The notes beneath the pieces are model-generated. The model saw only the letters and a list, made by a program, of their open reading frames with translations. It had not been told where the DNA came from and did no database searches. Source: Bacillus thuringiensis (GTDB taxonomy: Bacteria > Bacillota > Bacilli > Bacillales > Bacillaceae_G). Taken from it: a stretch of DNA of 64,000 bases. Location: positions 1 through 64,000 of the forward strand of contig NZ_JACYOF010000016.1 of assembly GCF_014932895.1 (NCBI RefSeq). Reading direction: 5' to 3'. Shown here piece after piece: positions 52,212 to 61,790 of the stretch; position 1 is the first letter of the stretch, and every line of letters starts with the position of its first letter. A program made the position numbers and the translations under genes.

Positions 52212-53360
52212 ATGATGAAGAAGGTTTGGTCGCTTTGTTGGCTAGAGTTAAAACAAATTTTAATAAAGCCACAAAGTTATATACTCATGTTTGGAATGCC
52301 TATTATTTTCACACTCATTTTCGGCGGAATTTTAGGTGGAAGTGGGAATGAGAAAATAAATGTTAGCTTAGTAGATGAAGATGGTTCCGTATTATCTAGT
52401 CAGTATTATGAGGAAATAAAGAAAAGTGATTTAATTTCTATAGAGAAGGTAACGTATAAGGAAGGGAAACAGAAGATTGATAACAAAAAATCATCCGGTA
52501 TAGTTATCATCCCGAAAGACTTTCAAAGGAGTATGCTCGATAGAAAGGTAGAAAATGTCCAGTTTCAAGCCAGTGCTGATTTTACTGGTGGAACTTCTGT
52601 AGAGCAGGTATTGGCAAGTGCGTTAAAAAAGATGGAGATAGAAGTTAGTGCAGCAAGAGATTTTGAGAAGAAAAGTAACACTTCGTGGGAACCGATATAT
52701 AAAGAAATCTATACAAAAGTAGATCCTATTTCGATTCAAAAAGAATCAATTTTACAGGATGGTCAAAAGTTAAATAACGTTACAGGGCGAGCGGCAGGTT
52801 TTTCAATTCTATTCGTCATGATTGTCATGTTAAGTGCGACGGGAACTATTTTGAAAGCTAGGCAACTTGGTGTTTGGTCTCGTTTATTAGGAGCGCCAGT
52901 TTCAAAAGTTCAAATACTGGCAGGATATATCCTTTCCTTCTTTTTAATAGGATGGATTCAATTTGGTGTTCTAATGATATTAACGCATTCATTATTTGAT
53001 GTGCAGTGGGGGAATTTATTAGGGGTTATTATACTCGTTTCGGTATTGTTATTAGCTGTCATTGGTTTAGCTTTATTATTAGCAAGTATCGTAAAAACAA
53101 CAGAACAACAGTCTGCATTAGGTAATATCGTTGTGATTTCAACATGCATGATTGGTGGTCTTTATTGGCCGATTGAAATTGAACCGGCATGGATGCAAAC
53201 GGCAGCAAACTTTGTTCCGCAAACGTGGGCGATGCGTGGCTTTACGGAGTTAATTGTAAGGGGAGGTACATTAGCAGATATAGGAGGATATATTGGTATA
53301 CTCATTTTATTTGCAGGAGTATTTTTCGTAATTGGTTTAACAAGAATACGTTACGACTGA
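52212..53360 (+). CDS. lnrN: ABC-2 type permease (LnrN-like)
   Basis: A 382-aa permease with the same plan as its neighbour (N-terminal helix, large outer loop, five helices; LGVWSRLLGAPVSK as coupling region). A GGGGGGAA site lies directly before the ATG, 8 bp after the previous stop. Two unequal permeases plus one ATPase and a two-component system match LnrLMN-JK. Confidence 0.87.
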   Translation: MMKKVWSLCWLELKQILIKPQSYILMFGMPIIFTLIFGGILGGSGNEKINVSLVDEDGSVLSSQYYEEIKKSDLISIEKVTYKEGKQKIDNKKSSGIVIIPKDFQRSMLDRKVENVQFQASADFTGGTSVEQVLASALKKMEIEVSAARDFEKKSNTSWEPIYKEIYTKVDPISIQKESILQDGQKLNNVTGRAAGFSILFVMIVMLSATGTILKARQLGVWSRLLGAPVSKVQILAGYILSFFLIGWIQFGVLMILTHSLFDVQWGNLLGVIILVSVLLLAVIGLALLLASIVKTTEQQSALGNIVVISTCMIGGLYWPIEIEPAWMQTAANFVPQTWAMRGFTELIVRGGTLADIGGYIGILILFAGVFFVIGLTRIRYD

Positions 53361-53411
53361 AAAAAGAAAGCAGAGTTACAGCTTTACGCGCTGAACCCTG
53401 CTTTCTTTTTG
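53360..53411. terminator. Bidirectional terminator
   Basis: AAAGAAAGCAG/CTGCTTTCTTT arms between lnrN and the convergent small membrane gene. Confidence 0.75.
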
Positions 53412-53573
53412 TGTGGTATCTTCCCTTGTTGAAATTATAATCGCGATCCCGAACATAATAAAAAAGGTTAAAAAGAGGACGAATTTTGGGAAGAACGGGA
53501 ATAGTAATAGCGCCCCGACTATCATAATTGTTAATAATACGTAGTGCAGGACATATTGGAATAGGTTGTCCAT
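53376..53573 (-). CDS. Small membrane protein, 65 aa
   Basis: Two hydrophobic helices (VLLTIMIVGALLLFPFF and FVLFLTFFIMFGIAIII) and a charged C-terminus. The start at 53573 follows AAGGGGGCG, and a frame to 53630 lacks a ribosome site. No family recognised. It ends inside a shared terminator. Confidence 0.7.
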   Translation of the reverse strand: MDNLFQYVLHYVLLTIMIVGALLLFPFFPKFVLFLTFFIMFGIAIIISTREDTTQKESRVQRVKL

Positions 53574-54033
53574 GTTTTCGCCCCCTTTTTGGTAATTGAT
53601 TATTAGTATTCTATGTTTCATGATGAACAAATAGAAGTAGTTTTTATGTTTTTTAATACGAATGTGGATGCATTAACTCAGTGAACATTAGAAACGAAAA
53701 GAGATTTATAAAAAGCTATATCAGAAGTTGAGCGAAGATAACTATAACGATATGTAGCTGAGTGTGCCTAAATTAAAGATATAACAATAATTTTGAGAAA
53801 ATTCCTAAAATTATTTATTTAGAAAGAATTGACAAAATATATTGAAAGTTATAAGCTATTAACCATAAAGTCTACCGGAAAGGTCGGAATAAGATTGTTA
53901 CCCCTCAAAAACATCTATTTTTTTACGGTTAAAACCGACTTTTCCGATTGGCTATAAAATGTTGCTGTGGGAGGCATACATAAGGCAAGCAGTTCATAAG
54001 GTGTAATTATTAAAAAAAGTTAGGGTGGGGACA
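53574..54033. other. Upstream region of the opp operon
   Basis: No gene is seen. A TTGACA -35 lies at 53829-53834 with possible -10 elements 15-17 bp further (TATAAG/TAAGCT). The leader can form a long-range stem, CGGAAAGGTCGG (53876-53887) with CCGACTTTTCCG (53935-53946), one G-U pair, enclosing 47 nt with a T-rich run. This may be a structured 5' UTR. Confidence 0.5.
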
Positions 54034-55761
54034 ATGAAGAAAAAGACAAAGAGATGGGCTGGTGTATTTTCAGTATTAATGAGTAGTTCGCTTGTGTTAT
54101 CTGCTTGTGGGGGACAGGAGGATACGGCTTCTACAGAACCGGTTAAACAGCAAGATTTAAAAAATATAAAAATTGAAAGGATTGCTGCGACGGATAAAAC
54201 GAAAGTACCAGATAAAGCGAAGAATAGAAAAGATACGTTAGTAGTTGGTATTAGTAAACCTGGCGGCGTATTTTTACCATATTTCCAACAAAATGGTTGG
54301 GATGGAAACGTGACTTCAGTGATTTTTGCATCTCTTGTATCAACCGATAAACAAGGGAAACCAATTCCGGAATTAGCGGAGAAGTGGGACGTTTCTTCTG
54401 ATCAGTTAACATATACATTCCATTTACGTAAAGACTTGAAATTTAGCGATGGATCGCCATTAACAGCAGATGATGTAGCGTTCACATTGACGCTTTTACA
54501 TGATAAAGCATATGAAGGTGAAATAGATATCTCTCAATATGCGGTTAAAGGTGGTAAAGAATATAAAGAAGGAAAGGCAACTTCTATTGAAGGTATTCAA
54601 GTTGTTGATCCACAGACAATTAAAATTACGACTGAAAAAGTTAATTCTCAAACACTAACTGCTTTAGGTGGTCCAGTGTTATCAAAAGCTTATTATGGAA
54701 AAGACTATAAACAAAATACAAGTTTAGACTATTTAAAAGAGTTATATGGAAAACCGATAGCTGCGGGCCCATATAAATTCGAAAAGTATATTCCAGGTCA
54801 AGAAGTTCGATTTGTAGCAAATGAAAATTATTATGCAGGTAAACCGAAAATTCCAAACTTCATTTATAAAATTACTGCTGGTGATACGAAACTACAATTG
54901 TTTCAAACAGGCGAAGTTGACTATACTGGCCTAGGTACTGGTGATGAAATTCTTGAACAGGCGAAAGGTTTACAATTCGCGAACATTCAAATCGAAACGG
55001 CGGCATCATTTAGTTATATTTATATGAATAATAATAAGCCATACTTAAAGGATAAAAAGGTTCGCCAAGCACTTATTTACGGATTAGATCGTAAAAAGTA
55101 TGTTGATACAGCATTAAAAGGATACGGTACGGTAGCTAATGTACCAATTCATCCAACTTCTTGGGCTTATACGGAAGAAGGGGTTAATAAATATGAATAC
55201 GACAAAGAAAAAGCGAAAAAATTATTAGATGAAGCAGGATGGAAAGTTGGTTCGGATGGAGTGCGTGAAAAAGATGGTCAAAAATTAAAGCTTTCTTATT
55301 TCGGCCCAAGTTCGGCTAAAGATAGTGATTTATTAATTCCGATTGCGAAAGAGAATTATAAAGAGATAGGAGTAGAATTTAATCCTGAATTTATGGACTT
55401 TAATACTATGCTTTCGAAGGTAAACAAAGGTGATTATGATTTGGCTTCTGTTTCGACACCGATTACAAGTGATCCAAGTGAAACAGCTGGTGAATATTTA
55501 TCTGGTGTTAATGAGAAGAATCTTGGTTATAAAAATGCGAAAGTAGATGAGTTAATTAAAAAAGGTATTGAGACAGTTGATATTGAAAAACGTAAACCGA
55601 TTTATAAAGAATTATATAAAGAGTTAAGTGATGATCCACCGGTAATTCTATTAAACTATCGTAGAACAATTACTGGATACAACGGGAATATAAAAGGAAT
55701 TGACCCTGAAAAATACAATAGTATTAGTGCGAACTTACCAGTATTATCCATTGAAAAATAA
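54034..55761 (+). CDS. oppA: Oligopeptide-binding lipoprotein (OppA/DppE-like)
   Basis: A 575-aa SBP_bac_5 protein with lipobox VLSAC near residue 26. Motifs: YTFHLRKDLKFSDGSPLTAD, then GKPIAAGPYKFEKY, VRQALIYGLDRK, and the C-terminal NISA-type end. It captures peptides outside the cell for the permease encoded downstream. The start at 54034 follows AGGGTGGGG. It is first in a complete A-B-C-D-F operon. It is more distant from the two orphan binding proteins at 23-27 kb than those are from each other. Confidence 0.92.
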   Translation: MKKKTKRWAGVFSVLMSSSLVLSACGGQEDTASTEPVKQQDLKNIKIERIAATDKTKVPDKAKNRKDTLVVGISKPGGVFLPYFQQNGWDGNVTSVIFASLVSTDKQGKPIPELAEKWDVSSDQLTYTFHLRKDLKFSDGSPLTADDVAFTLTLLHDKAYEGEIDISQYAVKGGKEYKEGKATSIEGIQVVDPQTIKITTEKVNSQTLTALGGPVLSKAYYGKDYKQNTSLDYLKELYGKPIAAGPYKFEKYIPGQEVRFVANENYYAGKPKIPNFIYKITAGDTKLQLFQTGEVDYTGLGTGDEILEQAKGLQFANIQIETAASFSYIYMNNNKPYLKDKKVRQALIYGLDRKKYVDTALKGYGTVANVPIHPTSWAYTEEGVNKYEYDKEKAKKLLDEAGWKVGSDGVREKDGQKLKLSYFGPSSAKDSDLLIPIAKENYKEIGVEFNPEFMDFNTMLSKVNKGDYDLASVSTPITSDPSETAGEYLSGVNEKNLGYKNAKVDELIKKGIETVDIEKRKPIYKELYKELSDDPPVILLNYRRTITGYNGNIKGIDPEKYNSISANLPVLSIEK

Positions 55762-55864
55762 CGATAAGAATGTATAAGTAGAAGACATTTTTTCATTCGG
55801 TTAGTAATGTACCGCTTTGAAAAAATGTTCTTCTATTTTAGGCATAAGATTGGAGAGAAAAAGG

Positions 55865-56821
55865 GTGAAAACATATATCGTTCGTAGGTTGTTACAAATG
55901 ATTCCTACACTATTTGGAACATCAATTATTATTTTTTTCCTGTTCGCGCTTCTTCCAGGGGATTATATTGATTCAAATCCAAAGATTACACCAGAAAGGG
56001 CGGCTGAACTTAGGGAATTATATGGATTAAATAAGCCAATCGTTGAGCGTTATTTTCATTGGTTAGGTAATGCATTGCAAGGGGATTTTGGTTTTTCGCT
56101 TCAATATCAAGAACCTGTAACGTCATTATTAAATAAATTTATTTGGAATTCTTTTATTGTGGCGGTTATCGCATTGTTCTTTATTTGGTTAATTGCACTT
56201 ATTATCGGTGTATTTTCAGCGACAAAGCAACATTCCTTATTTGATAAGCTTGTAACAATTGGTGTCTTTGCAGCAATGTCATTCCCTTCATTCTTTATCG
56301 GTTTGTTTTTAATTAAAGTGTTTGCGGTCGACTTTAAGTTATTACCAATAGGCGGGATGATTGATGTTGGGAGTAATTCGACTGGGCTTTCTTATGTAAT
56401 AGAAGTTGCCAAGCATATGGTTTTACCAGTGTTTATTTTAACTCTTCTTGGAGTAGGCTCATTAACTCGTTATTTTAGAACGAGTATGTTAGAGGTTGTG
56501 AGGCAAGATTACATTCGAACGGCTAGAGCAAAAGGTTTAAAGGAGAAAACCGTTATTTATAAACATGCATTAAAAAATGCAATTTTACCGGCTATTACAT
56601 TGCTTGCATTTGAATTACCAGGATTGTTTTCAGGGGCAATTATTATAGAACAAATTTTCAATTGGCCAGGTATCGGTAATATTCAATTGGAAGCACTTAA
56701 TTTCCGTGATTATACAGTATTAATGGCATTTACGATGTTTCTTTCTTGTTTGACAATTGTTTCAAACTTTTTAGCGGATGTTGTATATGCAGTTGTTGAT
56801 CCACGTATTCGGTTGAAGTAA
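55865..56821 (+). CDS. oppB: Oligopeptide ABC transporter permease OppB
   Basis: About 318 aa with six helices. It starts at GTG 55865 (VKTYIVRRLLQMIPTLFGTS, the usual OppB/DppB N-terminus) after a purine-rich site. The EAA loop reads YIRTARAKGLKEKTVIYKHALKNA. A frame from 55817 adds 16 non-conserved residues. Confidence 0.92.
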   Translation: MKTYIVRRLLQMIPTLFGTSIIIFFLFALLPGDYIDSNPKITPERAAELRELYGLNKPIVERYFHWLGNALQGDFGFSLQYQEPVTSLLNKFIWNSFIVAVIALFFIWLIALIIGVFSATKQHSLFDKLVTIGVFAAMSFPSFFIGLFLIKVFAVDFKLLPIGGMIDVGSNSTGLSYVIEVAKHMVLPVFILTLLGVGSLTRYFRTSMLEVVRQDYIRTARAKGLKEKTVIYKHALKNAILPAITLLAFELPGLFSGAIIIEQIFNWPGIGNIQLEALNFRDYTVLMAFTMFLSCLTIVSNFLADVVYAVVDPRIRLK

Positions 56822-56833
56822 GGGGGGAAAGAG

Positions 56834-57757
56834 ATGGAAACTGTTACTGCAATTACAGAGAAAAAAGCAAAAAAGAAAAGAAGAAATGAATCATCACCGT
56901 GGAGGCAAGCTTTTAAAAGGATCAGGAAAAATAAAATGGCACTTATAGGGTTTTATGCATTAGTTTTTATGTTTTTATTTTGTTTTATCGGTCCATTCTT
57001 TTCACCGTATGCATCAGGAAAAATACAAGTTACGCTAATTAACAAACCACCTAGTTTTTCTCACTGGCTTGGTACGGATCAATTAGGAAGAGATATTTTA
57101 ACGAGGCTTATGCAAGCGGGGCGGATTTCGTTAACAATTGGCTTAGCTTCAATGGTTTTATCAGTTATACTGGGTGCTTTATTAGGAGCTATTGCAGGTT
57201 TTTACCGTGGTATCGTCGACAATATTATTATGCGCCTTGCAGATATTTTAATGTCGATGCCGGGATTACCGTTGCTTATTATAATGGGAGCTATTTTATC
57301 AGAATGGAAAGTACCATCTGATTATCGCCTTTATGTCATTATGATTATTTTAAGTTTAGTAGGATGGCCAGGACTTGCCCGTCTCGTACGAGGTCAAATT
57401 TTATCGCTTCGAGAACAATCGTTTATGCAAGCTGCTGATGTGCTCGGGATAAAAGATTACCGGAAAATCGTATATCATTTAATCCCAAATGTTTTGCCAA
57501 TATTAATTGTTGTATCAACATTAGGTGTTGCGGGTTCCATTTTAGGAGAGTCTGCACTAAGTTATCTAGGTCTTGGTGTCGTCCCACCTACACCATCATG
57601 GGGAAATATGATTAGTGCAGCTAATTCATTAATTGATTTCCAAAAGCGTCCGTGGCTATGGATTCCGCCCGGTTTTGCAATTTTTATAACAGTTGTATCA
57701 ATTAATTTACTTGGTGATGCACTTCGTGATGCGTTAGATCCAAAGATGAGACGGTAG
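56834..57757 (+). CDS. oppC: Oligopeptide ABC transporter permease OppC
   Basis: A 307-aa permease with six helices. A basic N-terminus, GTDQLGRDILTRLMQAGRIS and the EAA loop MQAADVLGIKDYRKIVYHLI are typical OppC/DppC features. AAGGGGGGAAAG precedes the ATG. Forms the channel with OppB. Confidence 0.93.
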   Translation: METVTAITEKKAKKKRRNESSPWRQAFKRIRKNKMALIGFYALVFMFLFCFIGPFFSPYASGKIQVTLINKPPSFSHWLGTDQLGRDILTRLMQAGRISLTIGLASMVLSVILGALLGAIAGFYRGIVDNIIMRLADILMSMPGLPLLIIMGAILSEWKVPSDYRLYVIMIILSLVGWPGLARLVRGQILSLREQSFMQAADVLGIKDYRKIVYHLIPNVLPILIVVSTLGVAGSILGESALSYLGLGVVPPTPSWGNMISAANSLIDFQKRPWLWIPPGFAIFITVVSINLLGDALRDALDPKMRR

Positions 57758-57767
57758 GTGAGGAAAT

Positions 57768-58748
57768 ATGAGTAAAGCGGTAGTAGAGCTGAAAGATTTA
57801 CAAACACACTTCCAAACGGAGGAAGGGACAGTAAAGGCTGTGAACCATGTTAGCTTTGCGGTTCGAGAAGGTGAAACAGTTTGTGTAGTAGGTGAATCGG
57901 GCTGTGGGAAGAGTGTAACGGCACTATCTATTATGGGGCTTATTGCTGAATCTGGCAGTGTAGTAGGTGGCGATATTTTATATGAAGGAAAGAGCCTTTT
58001 GAGGATGAAAGAGAGAGAACTTCGTAGTTTACGAGGCAACGATATCGCGATGATCTTCCAAGAACCGATGACATCGCTGAATCCTGTTTTCACTGTAGGG
58101 GAGCAAATTGTAGAAACGTTAAGGGAGCATGAATTACTTAGTAAAAATGAGGCATATGAGAAGGCAATCGAATTAATTCGTAAGGTTGGTATAGCTCGTG
58201 CTGATGAAATCGTCCATTCTTATCCGCATGAACTGAGTGGAGGCATGTTACAACGCATTATGATTGCTGTTGCACTTAGTTGTAATCCTAAGTTATTAAT
58301 TGCAGATGAACCGACAACAGCCCTTGATGTTACGATTCAAGCTCAAATATTAGACTTACTAAGACAAGTAAAAGAGGAATTTAAAACATCTATTTTATTA
58401 ATTACGCATGATTTAGGCGTTGTAGCAGAAATGGCAGATTACGTTGTCGTTATGTATGGTGGAAAAGTTATTGAGGAAGCGCCAGTACTAGAGATATTCC
58501 AAAATCCGAAACATCCGTATACGAAAGGTTTGTTGAAATCAAAACCGGTAATGGGAAAACGAATAGATAAACTTTATTCTATTCCAGGGCAAGTTCCTAA
58601 TTTAGTTGACTTAGGTGAATTTTGCTACTTTAGTGGTCGTTGTGAGCACTGTATGGAAATATGTAAAAAAGAAGCACCAAATCTGAATGTGCATGATGAG
58701 AATCATAAAGTAGCTTGCTGGTTATACGAGGAGCGTGCGGAACAATGA
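57768..58748 (+). CDS. oppD: Oligopeptide ABC transporter ATPase OppD
   Basis: A 326-aa ATPase. Walker A GESGCGKSV, signature LSGGMLQRIMIA, Walker B LLIADEPTTALD, and the C-terminal cysteine-rich extension (CYFSGRCEHCMEICKKE) of this family that can hold an Fe-S cluster. Its stop overlaps the oppF start (ATGA). Confidence 0.94.
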   Translation: MSKAVVELKDLQTHFQTEEGTVKAVNHVSFAVREGETVCVVGESGCGKSVTALSIMGLIAESGSVVGGDILYEGKSLLRMKERELRSLRGNDIAMIFQEPMTSLNPVFTVGEQIVETLREHELLSKNEAYEKAIELIRKVGIARADEIVHSYPHELSGGMLQRIMIAVALSCNPKLLIADEPTTALDVTIQAQILDLLRQVKEEFKTSILLITHDLGVVAEMADYVVVMYGGKVIEEAPVLEIFQNPKHPYTKGLLKSKPVMGKRIDKLYSIPGQVPNLVDLGEFCYFSGRCEHCMEICKKEAPNLNVHDENHKVACWLYEERAEQ

Positions 58749-59710
58749 GTGAACCATTATTAGAAGTAAAAAACTTAAAGACGTATTTTCCGATTAAAGG
58801 CGGCATATTTAGTAGAACGATTGGACATGTAAAAGCAGTTGATGGAGTAAGTTTTACTATTAATAAAGGTGAGGTGTTTGGCCTCGTTGGGGAATCAGGA
58901 AGTGGAAAAACAACGATAGGAAAAACGATTTTACGTCTCGTCCAAAAAACAGAGGGGGAAGTGAAGTTTAAAGGGCACGATGTTCATTCTTTATCTAAGG
59001 AGGAATTGAGAAAGTATCGCCCTAATATGCAGCTCGTCTTCCAAGATCCATTTAGTTCATTAAATCCAAGAATGAGAATTGGTGAGGCACTTGGTGAGCC
59101 GATGTTGGCCCACGGATTAGCGACAAAAGAAAATGTTCGTGAAAAAGTGATAGAAGTGTTGGAGTTATGTGGCTTAGCTCCATATCATATTGACCGGTAT
59201 CCCCATGAGTTTTCTGGTGGGCAACGTCAGCGTATCGTTATCGCAAGAGCTATGGTATTAAATCCAGAATTTATTGTAGCTGATGAACCTGTGGCAGCGT
59301 TAGATGTATCTATTCAAGCACAAATCATTAATTTATTTAGTGAATTACAGGAGAAAAAGGGATTATCTTATTTATTCATTTCACATGATTTAAGTGTAGT
59401 GGAGCATTTATGTACGAAAATCGGGATTATGTATTTAGGAACGATTGTAGAGACGGCACCGCGTGATGAGTTATTTACGAACCCGCTTCATCCGTATACA
59501 AAAGCATTGTTATCAGCTGTGCCAATACCAGATCCAACAGTGAAGCGAGAGCGAATTATACTAGAGGGGGATATTCCAAGTCCAGCGGATCCACCTTCAG
59601 GTTGTCGTTTTCATACACGCTGTCCGTTTGCAACAGATGTTTGTAAAAAAACGGTACCAGAATTTCGAAATGTTGGTGAAGATCATTTTGTTGCTTGTCA
59701 TCATGTATAA
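58745..59710 (+). CDS. oppF: Oligopeptide ABC transporter ATPase OppF
   Basis: A 321-aa ATPase. Walker A GESGSGKTT, signature FSGGQRQRIVIA, Walker B FIVADEPVAALD, C-terminal SGCRFHTRCPFATDVCKK. Start set at 58745 because of the ATGA overlap with oppD and a GGAGCG site. Last gene of the operon, with a terminator following. Confidence 0.94.
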   Translation: MSEPLLEVKNLKTYFPIKGGIFSRTIGHVKAVDGVSFTINKGEVFGLVGESGSGKTTIGKTILRLVQKTEGEVKFKGHDVHSLSKEELRKYRPNMQLVFQDPFSSLNPRMRIGEALGEPMLAHGLATKENVREKVIEVLELCGLAPYHIDRYPHEFSGGQRQRIVIARAMVLNPEFIVADEPVAALDVSIQAQIINLFSELQEKKGLSYLFISHDLSVVEHLCTKIGIMYLGTIVETAPRDELFTNPLHPYTKALLSAVPIPDPTVKRERIILEGDIPSPADPPSGCRFHTRCPFATDVCKKTVPEFRNVGEDHFVACHHV

Positions 59711-59750
59711 AAGAAAAGGACCCTTTCAAATTGAAAGGGTCCTTTTTTAT
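59710..59750. terminator. Bidirectional terminator
   Basis: AAAGGACCCTTTCAA/TTGAAAGGGTCCTTT, between oppF and the convergent HAD gene. Confidence 0.9.
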
Positions 59751-60619
59751 TTACTAGATGAAGTTTGTTTTAATACAAATTGCTCGATTGCATGAGCAAC
59801 ACCATGTTCATTGTTTGTTAATGTTATAACGTCACATAGTTTTTTTACATCTTCTTCAGCATTTCCCATTGCAATAGATAAACCGGCAACTTCTAACATG
59901 GGTACATCATTAAAATTATCACCAATAGCAACTGTATCTTCAATTGGGATATTAAAATAGGCTGCCATCTGCTGTAGCCCATTTCCTTTATGCCCATTCT
60001 TATCCATAATTTCTAAATTAGTGGGAGCAGATGCTGTAACCATAATATCAGCGTCTTCTTGTAACATGCTTAATAGCTGTGCGCGATGACCTGCATTGAA
60101 CGTTAAAATGAAGAATTTAGATATTTCTAGTTCTTGATTGTTTACAACATCTTCGATTTTTTGGAAATCAGTAATTAAGTTTGATTTCTTTTGTTTTTCT
60201 GTAATTCTTTCAAGTTCCTCTAATGTAACATCTAGCGCATGCTTGTTTTCTTCGAATGCCTGCATAACTTGATCTTGCCATGTACAAGGAGAGTAAACCC
60301 CCTTATTTGTATATAGCTTATATGGAAAACCTTCAGCTTCTAGTAATTTTGCAAGTTTGTATACTTTATCGTTTTGTAAACAACGCGAGTTAATTACTTT
60401 TCCATCCACATAAACAATTGCCCCATTGCTTGCTCCAACTGGAAGAGATAATTGATATTCGTCCAACAGTTTTAAAGCATCCTCTTTCGCACGGCCAGAA
60501 CAAATCATTACAATATGCCCAGCTTCTTGCGCAGTTTGGATTGCTTGTAAGTTCTCTTTGGAGATTTCAAGATTAGATGATAGTAGTGTACCATCCATAT
60601 CTAATGCGATTAATTTCAA
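59747..60619 (-). CDS. HAD-superfamily Cof-type sugar phosphatase, TTG start
   Basis: About 290 aa. HAD motif I is DMDGTLLSS with the nucleophile Asp near residue 8. Motif III/IV is GDNFNDVPMLEVAG and the type IIB cap lies between. It likely dephosphorylates a sugar phosphate or a flavin precursor. TTG 60619 is preferred as start, with AGAGGTGG 7 bp upstream. An ATG at 60649 adds ten residues but lacks such a site. Confidence 0.87.
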   Translation of the reverse strand: MKLIALDMDGTLLSSNLEISKENLQAIQTAQEAGHIVMICSGRAKEDALKLLDEYQLSLPVGASNGAIVYVDGKVINSRCLQNDKVYKLAKLLEAEGFPYKLYTNKGVYSPCTWQDQVMQAFEENKHALDVTLEELERITEKQKKSNLITDFQKIEDVVNNQELEISKFFILTFNAGHRAQLLSMLQEDADIMVTASAPTNLEIMDKNGHKGNGLQQMAAYFNIPIEDTVAIGDNFNDVPMLEVAGLSIAMGNAEEDVKKLCDVITLTNNEHGVAHAIEQFVLKQTSSSK

Positions 60620-60696
60620 AATGACCACCTCTTTGTTTTTATTATACATAGTTATATAGAGGAAACATATAAACTTATCTTGGAAAGATAGTATTT

Positions 60697-60817
60697 TATC
60701 CCGCTATTTGCGGGCAGTAAGACCGCTACCTAAAAATTCAGCGAAAGCAAAGAAGTTGGGGGGGGCAGCTGCCTGTAAGAGCCCGATTGATGCGGGCTGA
60801 TTAAAGTTTCACTTTAT
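60697..60817 (+). repeat. bcr1-like repeat, copy C (121 bp)
   Basis: It begins TTTATCCCGCTATTTGCGGG and ends TGATTAAAGTTTCACTTTA. The interior partly matches copy A (AATTCAGCGAAAGCAAAGAAG region) but is shorter. It lies upstream of the peptide array. Confidence 0.75.
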
Positions 60818-61186
60818 CGCTCATTAATCTTCATTAAAAGTTTGGTAGATTTATCCTTACCACATAAAGATTTACTTTGATTTGTAACAAAAACAGAGAG
60901 GGATATGATTACATTTCACTTTGTGTCTGTAATATTACATAAATGTTACAAACGTGAATCTGGTAAAAACGTATTAAAACAAGGTCTTTTGAGGTGTTTA
61001 TAAAAAAACGTAAAAAAAGTGTAATAAAATTTACGTAATTATATTGCAACGTAATAGTAGTTATGTTACATTAATGTTACAAACGTTACGTTATTAAAAT
61101 CAATGTAACGATAAAATAAAAACTATGAAATAAACATTTCTTAGAAATTACATATAGATAACTTATTCAAAGGGAGGATAAATGAT
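60818..61186. promoter_or_regulatory. Upstream region of the peptide array
   Basis: No gene is seen. Two direct copies of TTACATWAATGTTACAAACGT lie at about 60936 and 61066, 131 bp apart. Further GTAAC/GTTAC motifs fill 61030-61110. The segment from 61065 has a loose resemblance to the 65-bp modules (GTTACA-N4-TGTTAC ... ATCAATGT ... TATGAA), but too weak to call. A strong AAAGGGAGG ribosome site precedes the first copy. Confidence 0.5.
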
Positions 61187-61294
61187 ATGAAAGAGCAAGT
61201 ATTACAAGTAACAAAAGGTGATTTTGTAGGATCAGCAAGCGGAGCAGTAGTATTAACAGCATTAATCGTATTTCTATCAAGTGTATTAGTATAA
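61187..61294 (+). CDS. Array peptide 1 (35 aa, hydrophobic)
   Basis: First of nine tandem genes with a 151-bp period. It starts MKEQVLQVTKGDFVGSASGA and then has one hydrophobic helix to the end (VVLTALIVFLSSVLV). The ribosome site AAAGGGAGG is strong. The K-x-D-F-x-G-x-ASG signature matches the B peptides at 33186, 35729 and 36823, so both belong to one family. No signal peptide or Cys. Function unknown: a bacteriocin-like, toxin-like or signalling peptide is possible. Confidence 0.82.
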   Translation: MKEQVLQVTKGDFVGSASGAVVLTALIVFLSSVLV

Positions 61295-61337
61295 TAAAAG
61301 TTTTATAACAAAAGAAAAAGAAGGGAGAACGAAAGAT

Positions 61338-61445
61338 ATGAAAGAGCAAGTATTACAAGTAACAAAAGGTGACTTCGTAGGATCAGCAAGTGGAGCAGTA
61401 GTATTAACAGCGTTAATCGTATTTCTATCAAGTGTATTAGTATAA
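61338..61445 (+). CDS. Array peptide 2 (35 aa)
   Basis: Same peptide as copy 1, with silent changes only. A ribosome site GAAGGGAG lies before the ATG. Confidence 0.8.
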   Translation: MKEQVLQVTKGDFVGSASGAVVLTALIVFLSSVLV

Positions 61446-61488
61446 TAAAAGTTTTGTAACAAAAGAAAAAGAAGGGAGAACGAAAGAT

Positions 61489-61596
61489 ATGAAAGAGCAA
61501 GTATTACAAGTAACAAAAGGTGACTTCGTAGGATCAGCAAGTGGAGCAGTAGTATTAACAGCGTTAATCGTATTTCTATCAAGTGTATTAGTATAA
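61489..61596 (+). CDS. Array peptide 3 (35 aa)
   Basis: Identical to copy 2 in nucleotide sequence as far as read, including the spacer before it. Confidence 0.8.
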   Translation: MKEQVLQVTKGDFVGSASGAVVLTALIVFLSSVLV

Positions 61597-61639
61597 TAAA
61601 AGTTTTGTAACAAAAGAAAAAGAAGGGAGAACGAAAGAT

Positions 61640-61747
61640 ATGAAAGAGCAAGTATTACAAGTAACAAAAGGTGACTTCGTAGGATCAGCAAGTGGAGCAG
61701 TAGTATTAACAGCGTTAATCGTATTTCTATCAAGTGTATTAGTATAA
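61640..61747 (+). CDS. Array peptide 4 (35 aa)
   Basis: Identical to copies 2 and 3. The spacer holds TTTTGTAACAAAA, a short inverted repeat present in most units. Confidence 0.8.
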   Translation: MKEQVLQVTKGDFVGSASGAVVLTALIVFLSSVLV

Positions 61748-61790
61748 TAAAAGTTTTGTAACAAAAGAAAAAGAAGGGAGAACGAAAGAT

